Notes: a model not told the origin generated them from the sequence alone. DNA of 64,000 nt from Coffea arabica (GCF_036785885.1 NC_092312.1:24322001-24386000), one strand, 5' to 3'; shown: positions 24,328 through 35,443, numbered from the stretch's first letter. Numbers and translations: made by a program.

Positions 24328-24684
24328 GATTCTAATCGAGTCACTTCAAAGTTAGATTTTAAATATTTTATAATCTTTGTTGATGATTTTTTCAGAGTCA
24401 CATGGATTTATTTAATAAAAGATCGTTCAGAATTATATTTCATTTTTTGTGCATTTGTTACAGAAATAAAAAATCAATTTGGTGTGCCTATACGTATTCT
24501 TCGTAGTGATAACGTGAAAGAATATTTTTCTACTCCTTTTAATACTTTTATGACTATGTCCGATATTATTCATCAGTTCTCTTGTCCTCACACTCCACAA
24601 CAGAATGGAGCTGCTGAAAGAAAAATTGGACATTTAATCGAAATTACTCGAACACTTTTGTTGCACATAAATGTGCCCAAATAA
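24328..24684 (+). pseudogene. Copia integrase core remnant
   Basis: Across frame breaks the reading continues with FVDDFFRVTW, ILRSDNVKEY and PHTPQQNGAAERK, the D and E blocks of the retroviral-type DDE integrase core. A TAA stop follows NVPK. The catalytic blocks are recognisable but not in one frame. Confidence 0.85.
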
Positions 24685-25415
24685 TTTTGAAGTGATGCAG
24701 TTCTAATTGCATGTTATTTAATTAATCGCATGCCATCTAATATTATTGAAAATCAATTACCTCACTCCATTCTTTTTTCTCATGAATCTATGTTTAAATT
24801 ATCCACTCGTATTTTTGGATGTATGTGTTTTGTTCATCAACTTGCTCCTGGGTTGGATAAATTAGATCATCGTACTATTAAGTGTATTTTCTTATGATAC
24901 GCACAAGCGCAAAAAGGGTATAGATGTTACAATCCAATTTTAAATCGATTTTTTACTTGTATTGATATTATTTTCTTTGAATCTACCCCATATTTTGTGA
25001 CACACGGTATGCCTTGTGAGTTAAACCAGTATCCCTCTTTTGCCTCTCTTATTTTACCAGTTCCTTTCTCTTTATTACCTGAGTTATTTAGTCCACCAGA
25101 TTTCATAGTTCGATTATCTCGTCCTAATTTTCAAGTTTATTCTCGTCGTCCATGGTTGAGAAAGCTTCTGATATGCCACGCACTTCACTAATTAACTCTC
25201 AATTTTCAAATCCAGGTATGACGCCCTCCTCTAAGTTAGATCTTCCTATTGCTTTACGCAAAGGTAAGAGACATTGTATTTCTCATCCTATTTCTAATTT
25301 TGTTTCTTATTCTCATCTCTTTATGTCATATTTTTCTTTTGTTGCTTCACTTGATTCTGTCTCTATTACTAAGTCTATTAGCCATACTCTTAATCATCCA
25401 TGTTGAAGATTAGTT

Positions 25416-26344
25416 ATGCAAGAAGAGATGTCTGTTTTGGAACAAAATGGTACTTGGGATCTTATCTCTCTTTCCTCTGGTAAGCCTGTTGTTAGTTATA
25501 AATGGGTGTACACTATAAAAGTGCAGTCTAATAGTTCTATTGATCGATTGAAAACTCGTCTGGTAGTTAAAGGATTTACTCAGGTGTATGGAATAGACTA
25601 CTTAGAAATATTTTCTTCTGTTGCAAAGATTATCTTGATTTGTCTTCTTATCTCTTTGACAGCAACTTATAATTGGCCATTGCATCAGTTGAATGTGAAA
25701 AATATATTTTTACATGGAGATTTGGACCAAGAGATATATATGGAACAACCTCCTGACTTTGTTGTTCAATGGGAGAATTCGCGATTAGTTTGTCGTCTGA
25801 AAAAATTCTTATATGGATTGAAACAGTCTCCTATAGATTGGTTTGGCCTGTTTAATAGTGTTATCATGGAGTTCGGTCTGACAAGATATGAAGTAGATCA
25901 CTCTGTATTTTATCGGCATTCTAATATTGGTAAGATTTTATTAGTTATTTATGTAGATGATATTGTGATTATAGGTAATGATATTGTGGGGATCCAGAAA
26001 CTTAAATCCAATCTGCAGGCAAACTTTCAAACAAATGATTTAGATCATTTACAGTATTTTCTGGGTATTGAGGCAATTCGACCTAAATATGAGATTTATT
26101 TATATCAAAAAAATATGTACTCGATATACTGAGTAAAGTTGAGATGTTAGGTTGCCGACCTGTGGATACTCCTATAGATCCTAATGTGAAATTAGTAGGA
26201 GGTCAAGGTGCATTACTATATGATTTTAGGCAATATCGAAAACTTATGGATAAATTAAATTATCTCACTATAACGAGACCTGACATTTCATTTGCAGTGA
26301 ATATCGTGAGTCAATTTCTTGACACCCCTCATACTAGTCATTAG
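25416..26344 (+). pseudogene. Copia reverse transcriptase remnant
   Basis: The region reads NGTWDLISLSSGKPVVSYKW, KTRLVVKGFTQ, LYGLKQSP and the polymerase active site YVDDIVI (YVDD at 25950-25961). It then stops at 26130 and resumes in a shifted frame with GCRPVDTPIDPNVKL and LNYLTITRPDISFAV. Two catalytic aspartates are kept, but the frame is broken, so no functional enzyme is expected. Confidence 0.9.
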
Positions 26345-26901
26345 GATGCTATTATACGAATTTTCAGGTATTTTAAGAGTGCTTCTGGAAAAGAATTGCT
26401 GTATCAAAATCATGGACACACTGATATTGAAGGATGCAGTGATGCCGATTGGATTGGCTCTACCTCAAATCGAAAATCGACCATAAAATATTGTGCGTTT
26501 GTTGATGGTAATTTAGTGTTATAGAAGAGTAAGAAGCAAACAGTTGTTTCCAGATCAAGTGCAGAATCTGAATACCGCGTTATGGCTCATATTGTGTGTT
26601 GGTTTGGTTGAAGAGCATGTTACTAGAAATTGGGTTTGAGCATAAACAGCCTATAAATTTAGTATGTGATAATCAAGCGACAGTTTATATTGCGTCTAAT
26701 TCAATGTTTCATGAAAGGATAAAACATATTGAAATTGATTGTTATCTCATTCGACAGAAATTGTTTGATGGAGTCATCAAGACATCTCATATACCGTCTG
26801 TAAATCAACTGGCTGATTTGTTTACCAAGAGTTTAGGGGTCTCTAGGGTGAAATACATTTGTAACAAGTTGGGTGCTTATGATATATATGCTTCAACTTG
26901 A
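26345..26901 (+). pseudogene. Copia RNase H remnant
   Basis: Shows GCSDADWIGSTSNRKS, a stop codon before KSKKQTVVSRSSAESEY, then CDNQATVYIASN and KHIEIDCYLIR, the ordered RNase H blocks of copia elements. Stops at 26342 and 26522 and a frame change near 26600 disable it. It ends seven bases before the 3' LTR. Confidence 0.88.
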
Positions 26902-26907
26902 GGGGAG

Positions 26908-27054
26908 TGTTAAGAGAATATAAATATTTTTGTAAATAATAAATTAGTAAGGGTATTCTTGTAAATAGTTTGTTAAGTTTGTACTCCTATAAATACTAGT
27001 TGGTCACTTATAATACGATGACTAGATGTTTTCCTTCTAAAATACCTATTCTCC
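26908..27054 (+). repeat. 3' LTR of the copia element
   Basis: A 147-bp repeat matching the 5' LTR, preceded by the purine tract TTGAGGGGAG. Its last base is C instead of the expected A. Confidence 0.93.
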
Positions 27055-27489
27055 GTAGTTATCAATATACATGTGAAATAGTCAAGAGAAAAATGACCAG
27101 GAAGGGAGTAAGTAGGCTTCTAGCCAAGGGAAGCAGAAATGTAGCACAATTTGGCATACTGGTCATAGCTTATAGATAATAACGTTGATGATGAACAAAG
27201 CACTAGATGCTTAATTTGTTGTCTATATATGTTAAGTGATTGCTCTTATTGGTGTTCTTTCAGTTTTCTTCATTTTTGGTTAGGCAAGATACTGTTTGAA
27301 TAACTGTCAAGAAAGCCACTTATATTTTTTATTACTTGCTTTTGGATAGATAAATTAGTCGTAATGCCCGTGGAATACAAGCATCTTGTCACATGTTTCT
27401 TTTTGTTCCAGGATTCTGGAAAGTAGTTTTTATGCTATAACTGAAGTAGAATTCATGTAATAAGGAGCAATCAGGCGTTTAACTATAAC

Positions 27490-27553
27490 AGCTACATTTA
27501 TTACTACCTTCACACCAAAATAAAGAGCTACATTTATTACTACCTTCGTACCA
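27490..27553. repeat. Short direct repeat within Helitron 1
   Basis: A 28-bp unit starting agctacatttattactacct occurs at 27490 and 27526 with only small differences. Confidence 0.85.
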
Positions 27554-28571
27554 GCTATGAACAAAAGCTTTTCCTCCAATTCAGGCAAACAAATCCAGCT
27601 GCTTTTCTAAAGGCAGGTCAAAAAATGTAACACTAATAGTTTATAATCAACCTCGCACACAGAATCTAATTACAAACCAACAAATTTAATAGCCAGAGAC
27701 AACTGACAAACAGCAAGAAAACAGCAGTACAGTAGACAAAATAAAATCAAGGCAAAAGTAGAGCAAGGAGTTCACCTTGCAAAAGTACCAAAACTAAGCT
27801 TTTATCAATATTTCTTACAATCATAACCAAGCAAAAATGAGTAACCTCAATTATTTATGTTAAATACAGCCCTTAATTATAAAAGGAGAAAAATGAAGAG
27901 CAGAATAAGCAAATCGTGTCTTGTGACAAGAAAATAATAGTGCAGCAAAGAAAATATGATCAAGACGGAAATGGAGTGAAGGGCTCAGCCTGCAAAACCA
28001 CCAAAAGGCAGAAATAAAGCGAGGTGTTCACCTTGCAAAATTAGGGAATTGAAACCTTCAATTGAAAAGGAAAGTTGCTTTTATTAGCGAGGAAAAAGAG
28101 TGAAGAATTCACATTGCAAAACCGCCAAACCCGAGCCTTCAATTGAAGAAAGAAACAAATCTAATGTGCAACTTTTGAGATGGCTTGCTCACAAGATTAC
28201 CTACACAAGGGAGCTTTGTGCTGCTCCCACAGACCACTTCGCACACCGCCCACTCATCGGTAGAGCTGAAGCAACGACAATTACGCACAAGACGAACAAT
28301 TTTAGTTGGAGAAACCAAACACACACCTAAAGCACAAATACAAAAGTCACCAAAGTTACCCATAATTACCGAATAATCGGTCCATGGGCAGCAAACCACC
28401 GCCATCCAATGCCAAAAGACCAAAACACCCCTCAAGCTCACAAAAATCACAGGATAACCAGACTATGAGGCACTGTTCACAAGCCATTCGCTCTTTATAT
28501 ATGTAAGATATGCTTGACTACGTGCATCTACCCAGGTGGGGCTTGCTATGCATATCGCTTTACTAGAACTT

Positions 28572-28703
28572 TAAGCTTTGTTTGGAAAAATTATTTCGTT
28601 TTCCATGAACACATTTTTCAATCATCTTTTTCTCTCACACATATCAAATCGCTATAATAATTTTTCTACAAAAAATCCTGAAAAATGCAATTCAAACAAA
28701 GCC
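28572..28703. mobile_element. MITE, family B, inverted copy
   Basis: Terminal repeats are GCTTTGTTTGG at the left and CAAACAAAGCC at the right, with similar flanks CTTTAA and CTTTAG. On the minus strand it shows ttatagcgatttgatatgtg and gatgattgaaaaatgtgt, the same ordered blocks as the copy at 57226. It fills much of the 430-bp gap between Helitron 1 and the Pack-MULE. Confidence 0.7.
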
Positions 28704-28939
28704 TTTAGCTTCTCTCTTTTTTCCCAGTTTCCTCGAGAATCTAAAGAATCGTTTGACTTTGAATAAAAGCAAAGAAGAAGGGAGCTTTTTCACTCTTGAA
28801 AGAAGTCACCACTAGAGTGCAAAGCACTCTTGCAAGAGCTGCTTTAGAGAACAGAGGAAATAGAGCACAACACTTAGAACGAGGCCAAGCATTTTTGTTC
28901 CAATCTAACATAAGGAGATTATGGATTTTATACTATATA

Positions 28940-29050
28940 GGGTAAAATACAGAAAACCTCCTTGTGATTTGACTAATTGACACGCTATCTCCTCATTATT
29001 TAAAAACCACCCACACTACCCCCTCGTGCTTTGGACTAGAGTGGAATTAC
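28940..29050 (+). repeat. Left terminal inverted repeat of the Pack-MULE
   Basis: About 110 bp, complementary to 30566-30675 with roughly ten differences. Confidence 0.88.
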
Positions 29051-29594
29051 GCTTTTTGACTTACTGTGAACCGGTAGTCTGTCTATTACTAATTTTTTTC
29101 TTTTTTTATTTTATTTTCCTTTCCTTTCCTTTCTTTGTCTTTTCTTTTCTATTTTTCCTCTTCTTCTTCCTCCATTTCACATTCTCCACAACTCACAATA
29201 TCGAAGCATGCTTGGGAGGTCTCCGACGAGTCTTTTCAGGTAGTGGTTTCCCAAAAGTACTGCAAGTGCAAAACCCATATGCCGAAACCTTCGGAGATGG
29301 CGGCTCTATCGCCGGAGACACCCTACTAGTGCGATAACAGGGTCCACCACCGTTGGATCGGCTCCTCTCAATCGATCCAACAACAGTTCTTGGTGACACC
29401 CAGGAGGCAGCAACCTCTTCTTTGGCTTCTTGCTAGCCTTGGGGTTGGGTTCTTACTGGCCCTATATAACTGCAGGCAAAATTGCTGCATCAATTGCATT
29501 AGAGAGTCATTGGCAGGTAGTCCTCGCCTTTATTTGCAGGTTTTTGGGGGATCGGAGATTTTAGTTTAGAATCTTCTTTCAATTCTTTGCTAAG

Positions 29595-29975
29595 ATGAAA
29601 CTCTCTTTCTCCCTCTCCTCAAAGCCCCAAAATTCGACCCTCGAGAAACCCTTTGCCGCCGCCACCGACAGCGGAGAGTCAAAAGAATTCGTTACCGAAT
29701 TCGACTCCTCCAAGGCTCCAACCGCAAAAAATAGGGATAATCGGGTAATTCCTCCTAAGCCTAACAAATGGAGGTTGACTAAGAAGATGAAGAACCTCGA
29801 GCTCCCACTCCAATCTGATGCTCAAGAGCAACCGATGCTCCAATTTGAAGTTGTTGAATCTGGCCCGTTTGACCCAACTTCTGAGAGTATGTCCTACGAC
29901 CTTAATCTGCATAATTCGAGTAATGGGGCGCTGCTATTGCCGTGCTGCATGATTCTTTTCTTCTTTTTCCTTTAG
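29595..29975 (+). pseudogene. Captured N-terminal fragment of a MOS2/GPKOW-like gene
   Basis: The frame from the ATG at 29595 encodes about 106 residues that match the N-terminus of plant MOS2, a nuclear G-patch/KOW RNA-binding protein needed for microRNA processing and snc1-mediated immunity. Diagnostic words are MKLSFSLSSKP, SKEFVTEFDSSK, VIPPKPNKWRL, KKMKNLELPLQS and SYDLNLH. The G-patch and KOW domains that follow in MOS2 are absent. After about 29912 the reading becomes unrelated sequence ending LFFFFL at 29975. The fragment is without internal stops or frameshifts, so capture may be fairly recent. It also brings some upstream leader. Whether a chimeric transcript is made cannot be judged from sequence. 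Confidence 0.82.
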
Positions 29976-30565
29976 CCGCTATTGCTGCCATTGCCGCTGC
30001 CACTTTGTTAGCCATTACTGCCACCATCACCTACTACGAAACTTTCAGCAACCCAAGAGACATAAATAGACAACCCAACAGACATAAATTGCCGCTACCA
30101 CTTTGTTAGCCATTGCAACGAGGTTCCAAATTCAACAATGCTAGAGAGTTGCGTGAATGATGGAGATCAAGGTTTACGAACCCCTAATAAAATTGGATGA
30201 AGATGAATTGATTTATTAGATCAAGCCAGACTGAATTGACAGTGGAGGTGCCCAGATTTTTAGGATTCTTTGGGCAGCAAGATCCACCTAAATTCTGTGA
30301 GGTGCTATGGTAAATTTTGGCGATAAAGATTTTGGATCGAGTAAAGGAAGAAAAGGAAAGGAAAATGGAAGGGAAAAGCAAAATAGAAAAAATGAAAATT
30401 GAAGGAAAAAAAAAAGGAAGGAGCAAGATTTCTCCTATAAAATTTGTAAAGATACCTATGATAGTTAAGTCAAAGCACCAAAATTGAAAGAAAAAATGAC
30501 AATAAAATAAAAAATATTAAAAAAATAATAATACATCACTTTCAGGTAGCATACAGGTTACCGGT

Positions 30566-30675
30566 TAAATTTCACTCTAGTCTAAAGCACGAGAGGGTAG
30601 TGTGGGTATTTTTAAATAATGAGGAGGTAGCGTATCAAATAGCCAAATTACAAGGAGGTTTTCTGTATTTTACCC
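30566..30675 (-). repeat. Right terminal inverted repeat of the Pack-MULE
   Basis: Complementary to 28940-29050. It ends ...GTATTTTACCC and is followed by the second target-duplication copy. Confidence 0.88.
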
Positions 30676-32075
30676 TACTATATCCTTATACTATATAAGA
30701 ATGAGTTAAGGGCAAAAATTTCAACCGCAAGGGTGGGGTTATTTTGGAAATAGTAAATATTATGTATTAGCTTAAAAGCTTTAGGTGCAACTTAACAAAG
30801 CATGTATTTGGATATGTTTACTAAAATAACCCCGTTTCATTACATTTAAAGTCCTCATTGATGAGCCATTGGGTATTGATGGAATGTATAATGAGTGTAC
30901 AACTGTTTTTGCACTTTGTACACCCCATATATGCTTGTGTGTTGGTGTAATTACTGGAATACCCTTAGCAATCAATTATTCCTCTAGACGGACAAGTAAA
31001 CGTTGCTTCGCCGTGGGAAGAGGCGCTATTGAAATCCTCCGCTGTCTGAAACGTTCCACTCCTTGCCGGGCTGTTATTGAGTGTTAATTGTTATGAGTGT
31101 TATGAGTGTTAATGGCTGCCGAACTGTTATCCCCTTTACGAGCGCCCCACGTAAGTCCGTTTCCCCCCGTTCAGTTTCAGTCTCTCGCCGAGTCCCTTTA
31201 CAAAGGCCTGCCGCATCGTTTCCTCTTCCAGGTTTCAATTGCTTAGTCTCGACTTCTGTTAGCTAGATGAGTTAATGCTGTATGCACTTTACTCTGAAAT
31301 TACCTATCTTGTGGCCGCGTTTCACGCCCCAAATGCCTTACTTGCTTGTTAGGGCTGCTAATGATTGGATAGGGGAGGCGTGAGAGTTCAAATGGGGCTT
31401 ACACATTTCTTATGCTCTCCAATCCTGCTGTAATTATATTGATCATCCTATTTTCCCCTTATTAATTACACTCCAATTTAATTTCCGAACCGTGGGTATG
31501 TTAATGCCCAGACGGTTGATGCTCAGGTACCCCCTGTTCGCATTTCGGGATTGGGTTACTTCTTCGTGGCTCCATAGTAAGCAGCTCAGAATGCTCTTCA
31601 GCCGCAGCTATACCTGGTGGTTCAGCTTGAGGTTAGATTCCACCCCTCCCCCCAATTTTTCAGTTCTACCCTTATTTTTGTGAGTGTGTTCTTAGAACCT
31701 GCAATTAGCAACTTTTATTGCGTTGCCTAACTGCTGCCCTCTGTAATTTGACTGGGTTGGCTATGATCTTATAGGTTTGGAGCAACAGCAAGAATGAGCT
31801 CTCAGTGGGGATTTTGGCCTAAGGTTAGCTTTCAGCGTACCTCTACCTTTTAGTATTACCACCGACCTTGAATTTGCTACCGTTCTAATGTTGAACTGCC
31901 TTGCTGTTTTGAAAAGGGTAGCTTTCTTGCTCCAATGATTATATCGTTTATTGTTGATTTGGGTGTGCAGTTTTGACTTTACTTACTGCTAAATATGTTC
32001 CTTATTTTATTTTATATTGTATGAGAATCAAATTGTTATGTTGTATTCCAATCTCGACATTGCTATGCAGTTAAT

Positions 32076-32131
32076 GGCAACTTAATCTATATTGAGAAGA
32101 AGGGGCAACTTAATCTATATTGAGAAGAAGC
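32076..32131. repeat. 28-bp tandem duplication
   Basis: A unit beginning ggcaacttaatctatattga occurs at 32076 and again at 32104 without visible change. Confidence 0.9.
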
Positions 32132-32256
32132 TATATGGGGCTTGCATGCACTAATTTGTGAAATGCAAGTTCGTCAGAGTCTATATGTAGAGAATGCTTG
32201 CTAAACCTGTTAATTAACTCCGAAATCTCAATCCTTACTTCAGTTTCCCTCTTATT

Positions 32257-32510
32257 CTTGTAATCTCCAAATTCAGCCGCAATTTCTCTGCTGTTACACC
32301 TGCACCAGTCCTCTCCCAATCTTAATGCAGAATTGAAGCCTTTAAATTGGCCTCAAAGTTGCCTTTTCTTACATCCTGCCTCATATTTATCTCACCCTTG
32401 CAATCTCCAATTCAGCCAACACTGCTGTGCAGTCACACTTGCACCCGTCCTCTCCTGATGTTAATGCAGAATTGAGGCCTTTTACTTGGCCTCAAGGTTG
32501 CCTTTTCTTG
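32257..32510. repeat. Imperfect ~115-bp direct repeat
   Basis: Copies at about 32257-32372 and 32397-32510 share, in order, aatctcca(a)attcagcc, gtcctctcc, ttaatgcagaattga and ggcctcaa(a/g)gttgcctttt. Confidence 0.85.
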
Positions 32511-33506
32511 GCCTCTGCATAAGTAATATGAACCTTTTTACTAGGTTTATACAATTAAGTCAGCAACCAATAGGAACTTTTGTGAACAAATTCTGATAAT
32601 CCTTTACGAGCTCTGATCATCATTCAACATTCACACTGCAAAGATCAAAGATTTATTAAGTCTCATCTAGGCTTCGGCTCTTTAACTCGAGCTCCAAACT
32701 AATAAAGCCTATGCTTTCTGGAAAATTTATAGAAGAAAGCAGACCTAATAAGTAGACAGGTAGCTAGGAATTTAGCCAACGAGGTGCCTGTACAGTTTGA
32801 GATTATACATAGGGCAGGAGATATAGAAGTTTCAGCTTATAACAGCCACTGGTCTAGCTTCTCCAACAGCCACGGGTCTGATTTCACCACCTCCTTCCCC
32901 TGTCAACCATGCATGCATGGATGCCCTGAAATAACAGATCAGAGGATCAAAATTACAGTTAATTTATACCGAAAGTTAATAATATATGGAATTTCTAGAC
33001 CATAAATTAATCCTTGCATTTCAAAGATATCAAGATAAGGAGTAAGAAGTGACAAAGTAATTTAAGTTGATCTAAAAGGTCTGTTAAGTTCATTTCTGGA
33101 ACTCAGAAATCCACTCCCGGAATGTTTAAACTCATACTAACCCTCCATAATGTTATACGTCTCTCTTTTCCTCTGCTTAAAAGGACAACAAATTATGCAT
33201 AGATTTTTGTGCAAAAATAGTAACTGTTATTAATAGAAAAAGTCAGCGTCAAGATCCTTATTCAAGGAACAGAAGAGGTGATCACCATTGTGTGTACAGA
33301 CTACAGCATCAATCTTTCAATAGGAATTTTTTTAATACTTGGGTTTATACTCATTTTCTCAGCATCAATCTTTAAATGATGAGTGTATGATAATGGTATT
33401 TTTTTTAATATAAAATTTTAGAAACTTGAAAATAGTATGGAAAATGATTGATGATATTTTCAAAAAATAACCATGGTTCCCTGCAAAACTAACCACAGTT
33501 ACGAAT

Positions 33507-33808
33507 TAAATATTGGAAGTGACCTCAGATAAGGAATCTTAAAGAAATAGTTATGCTAAGAAAGGGGAAAATTAAGCATTTAATTGGAAAGGCTAATAGC
33601 TCTTTTATTTTCTTTGATTTTTTCCCTATTTCTTTTGATTTCTGTTTGTATTTCTTAAATATTGGAAGTGACCTCAGATAAAGAATCTTAAAGAAATAGT
33701 TATGCTGAGAAAGAGGAAAATTAAGCATTTAATTGGAAAGGCTAATAGCTCTTTTTTTATTTTCTTTCATTTTTTTTCTATTACTTTTGATTTCTGTTTG
33801 TATTTGCT
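33507..33808. repeat. 149-bp tandem duplication inside Helitron 2
   Basis: Copies at 33507-33655 and 33656-33808 begin taaatattggaagtgacctc and end gatttctgtttgtattt, with only a few substitutions and small T-run length changes. Confidence 0.92.
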
Positions 33809-35064
33809 AAAAAGACAACATATACATAAGGACAAAACTTATGAAAAATAGAAAAATTGGGCAGTAAGCATTTATTAATAATCCGGAGAGTATAGTTTAA
33901 ATTGTTCAATTACCTAAATACCCAAAGCAATCATGACTTAAATCGTAAAGCAAAGTTTGACTAGAAAATAAGTATACTAAATTTTCATTCAACTTAATTC
34001 TACTCATACGAGTTAGTGCTATAAGATTTTTGTTTTTGACAATTCAATTTTGATAACAAATATGTTAATTATATTGTTTTATGTAAGAGAAAAACATTTT
34101 AATTTTAGTTGTATGTTGATTAATCAATACTTTCATACTTATGAGTTTCATAAGAATAGAAAGGAATTTGTTTAATTATAATTTGTTGAGTTGCACCTAA
34201 ATATGGTACTTAGACTACCAATCTAATTGCTGTTAAGAACAAACCTTACGCAAGTTGAGTGAAATGAGGATTTGCTTCTGTTTTATTGAATAAGAATGAA
34301 AATTTTGTTTAAAGTCAGTTTGATTCCTTGATCATACTTTAAATCCAGCTATTTTCCCTCTATTTAACGGAAGGATTTTTTTTTTTTATCAAAAAATCCA
34401 TGAAATATTCCTTTATTAAGGTGCCTGCATAATACCCTTAAAGAGGATCTTCAATTTTTTTTGGTTGAGTCTTTTTTAAAAGTGTCATATGTATCCAGAT
34501 TGGAATCAAGTCACACATGACTGTGGATGAACTATATCTTCGTAAATACTCCATTGCCTATTGAGGGATTGATAGTTAAAGGAAAATTTTCCATTAAAGG
34601 AAAATAACTTACACAAGTTTAAGGACCAATCCAATTATCATCTTCTACAAAGTCCAGAGAAGGAACCAGTGATGCAGCACCTGCACAACAAAAGGACGGC
34701 ACCGCCAAGAAGCAACGCAACTGAGTACTTAAGGCTGCCCATTACGGACACCATAACTATAATAAAGGCTGCAATCTAATAAGTTTGCTATTAAGGACAC
34801 CATCACAGTTTCGTTTAAAGGCTGTCTACTACTATTGCTATGACTAAATAAGGGACTCCATGGAGCCAGACCTACAGCAACAACTCTCTTTCTTCACTCC
34901 CATCTTTCCTTTATGGACTATTACTACTGTTCAACTTCTCCTACTTTATGGACTATTTCTGGTTTGCAACAGTAACTGCTGCTCATTATTTGATGTTTAT
35001 TTCTTCTCACAATATATTATTGTTTGTTTCACAAAGCAACCTTTTTTCCCACAGGCACCAAACA

Positions 35065-35081
35065 CCCGCGCGATGCGCGGG
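35065..35081 (+). other. Helitron 2 terminal hairpin
   Basis: A perfect 7-bp GC stem with a GAT loop, 14 nt before the CTAG|T terminus. Confidence 0.85.
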
Positions 35082-35095
35082 CACTCCCCCCCTAG

Positions 35096-35443
35096 TATGT
35101 TTCAAAGTTTATGTGTGACTTGGCTGCAGAGAGACAAGAAAAGAACGTAATTAATGAGCAAAAGCTGTACGGGTGAAGGAGCTCAACAGATTCAAAGGGA
35201 CAATTAGAGACAAGACTCTGTGGAAGTTCTCACATGAAATGAGATAGGTGAGCTCCAAGCCACTCCTCCATTAAGGGAAAGCCAGCAAGGGGAAAAAGGA
35301 TCAAGACACTGTGCTATAGGGCAACTCCATGAATGTGAAAAGAGAAAAATAGCTGTTACAATGATAACCCATAAAATTTGTGAAAATAATTTGATCTAAC
35401 ACTGTAATTTCCCTCTATTGTACCTGTTGAGAGAGCATATATA
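35096..35443. other. Spacer between Helitrons 2 and 3
   Basis: 348 bp with no gene or repeat I can recognise. Confidence 0.5.

Larger units (their letters stand above)
23202..27054 (+). mobile_element. Old, broken Ty1/copia LTR retrotransposon
   Basis: LTRs of 147 bp lie at 23202-23348 and 26908-27054, flanked by the target duplication GTGGT/GTAGT (four of five). The left LTR is followed by TGAAATCAGAGC, a degraded tRNA-Met primer site, and the right one is preceded by the polypurine tract TTGAGGGGAG. Between them, in copia order, are fragments of protease, integrase, reverse transcriptase and RNase H. Several stop codons and frame changes interrupt the polyprotein, and most of gag is missing, so the element is dead. 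By eye the LTRs differ at about 20 of 147 positions (about 86% identity). Most changes are transitions, as expected after long residence in methylated DNA. It is nested inside Helitron 1 and so is younger than it. Confidence 0.95.
22567..28508 (-). mobile_element. Non-autonomous Helitron 1, with nested copia element
   Basis: Read on the minus strand, the 5' end is A|TCTTACATATATAAAGAG at 28508. The 3' end has a 9-bp-stem hairpin (CTCTCGTGC, 3-nt loop, GCACGAGAG; 22580-22600) followed 9 nt later by CTAG|T at 22567. A TC start, a 3' hairpin, a CTRR end and insertion between A and T with no duplication are the defining Helitron features. No Rep/helicase gene is visible, so it is non-autonomous. 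A copia element of about 3.85 kb inserted later (23202-27054), leaving about 2.1 kb of Helitron proper. Its right part contains repeated TTCACCTTGCAAAA-like words (27770-28110). The pairing of these particular ends is inferred. Confidence 0.6.
28940..30675 (+). mobile_element. Pack-MULE (Mutator-like, non-autonomous) with captured gene DNA
   Basis: Long terminal inverted repeats of about 110 bp (28940-29050 and 30566-30675) begin GGGTAAAATACAGAAAACCT and are about 90% identical by eye. They are flanked by a 9-bp target duplication TACTATATA/TACTATATC (eight of nine), the length typical of Mutator-like elements. No transposase is present. The interior carries an intact 5' coding fragment of a MOS2-like gene (29595-29912) and possibly a second gene piece upstream (about 29299-29516), which makes it a Pack-MULE. 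Pyrimidine-rich and purine-rich tracts (29095-29175 and 30340-30420) extend the inverted symmetry. Confidence 0.88.
30683..35095 (+). mobile_element. Non-autonomous Helitron 2
   Basis: The 5' end reads A|TCCTTATACTATATAAGAAT. The 3' end has a GC-rich hairpin CCCGCGC-GAT-GCGCGGG (35065-35081) followed by CACTCCCCCC and CTAG|T at 35095. This is a textbook Helitron terminus inserted between A and T. No Rep/helicase frame is found in the 4.4 kb. The left third (31000-31850) is less AT-rich and has gene-like blocks with possible splice borders, perhaps captured host DNA. The right part holds several local duplications (32076, 32257, 33507). The 3' end is strongly supported; the 5' end is less certain. 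Confidence 0.62.
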
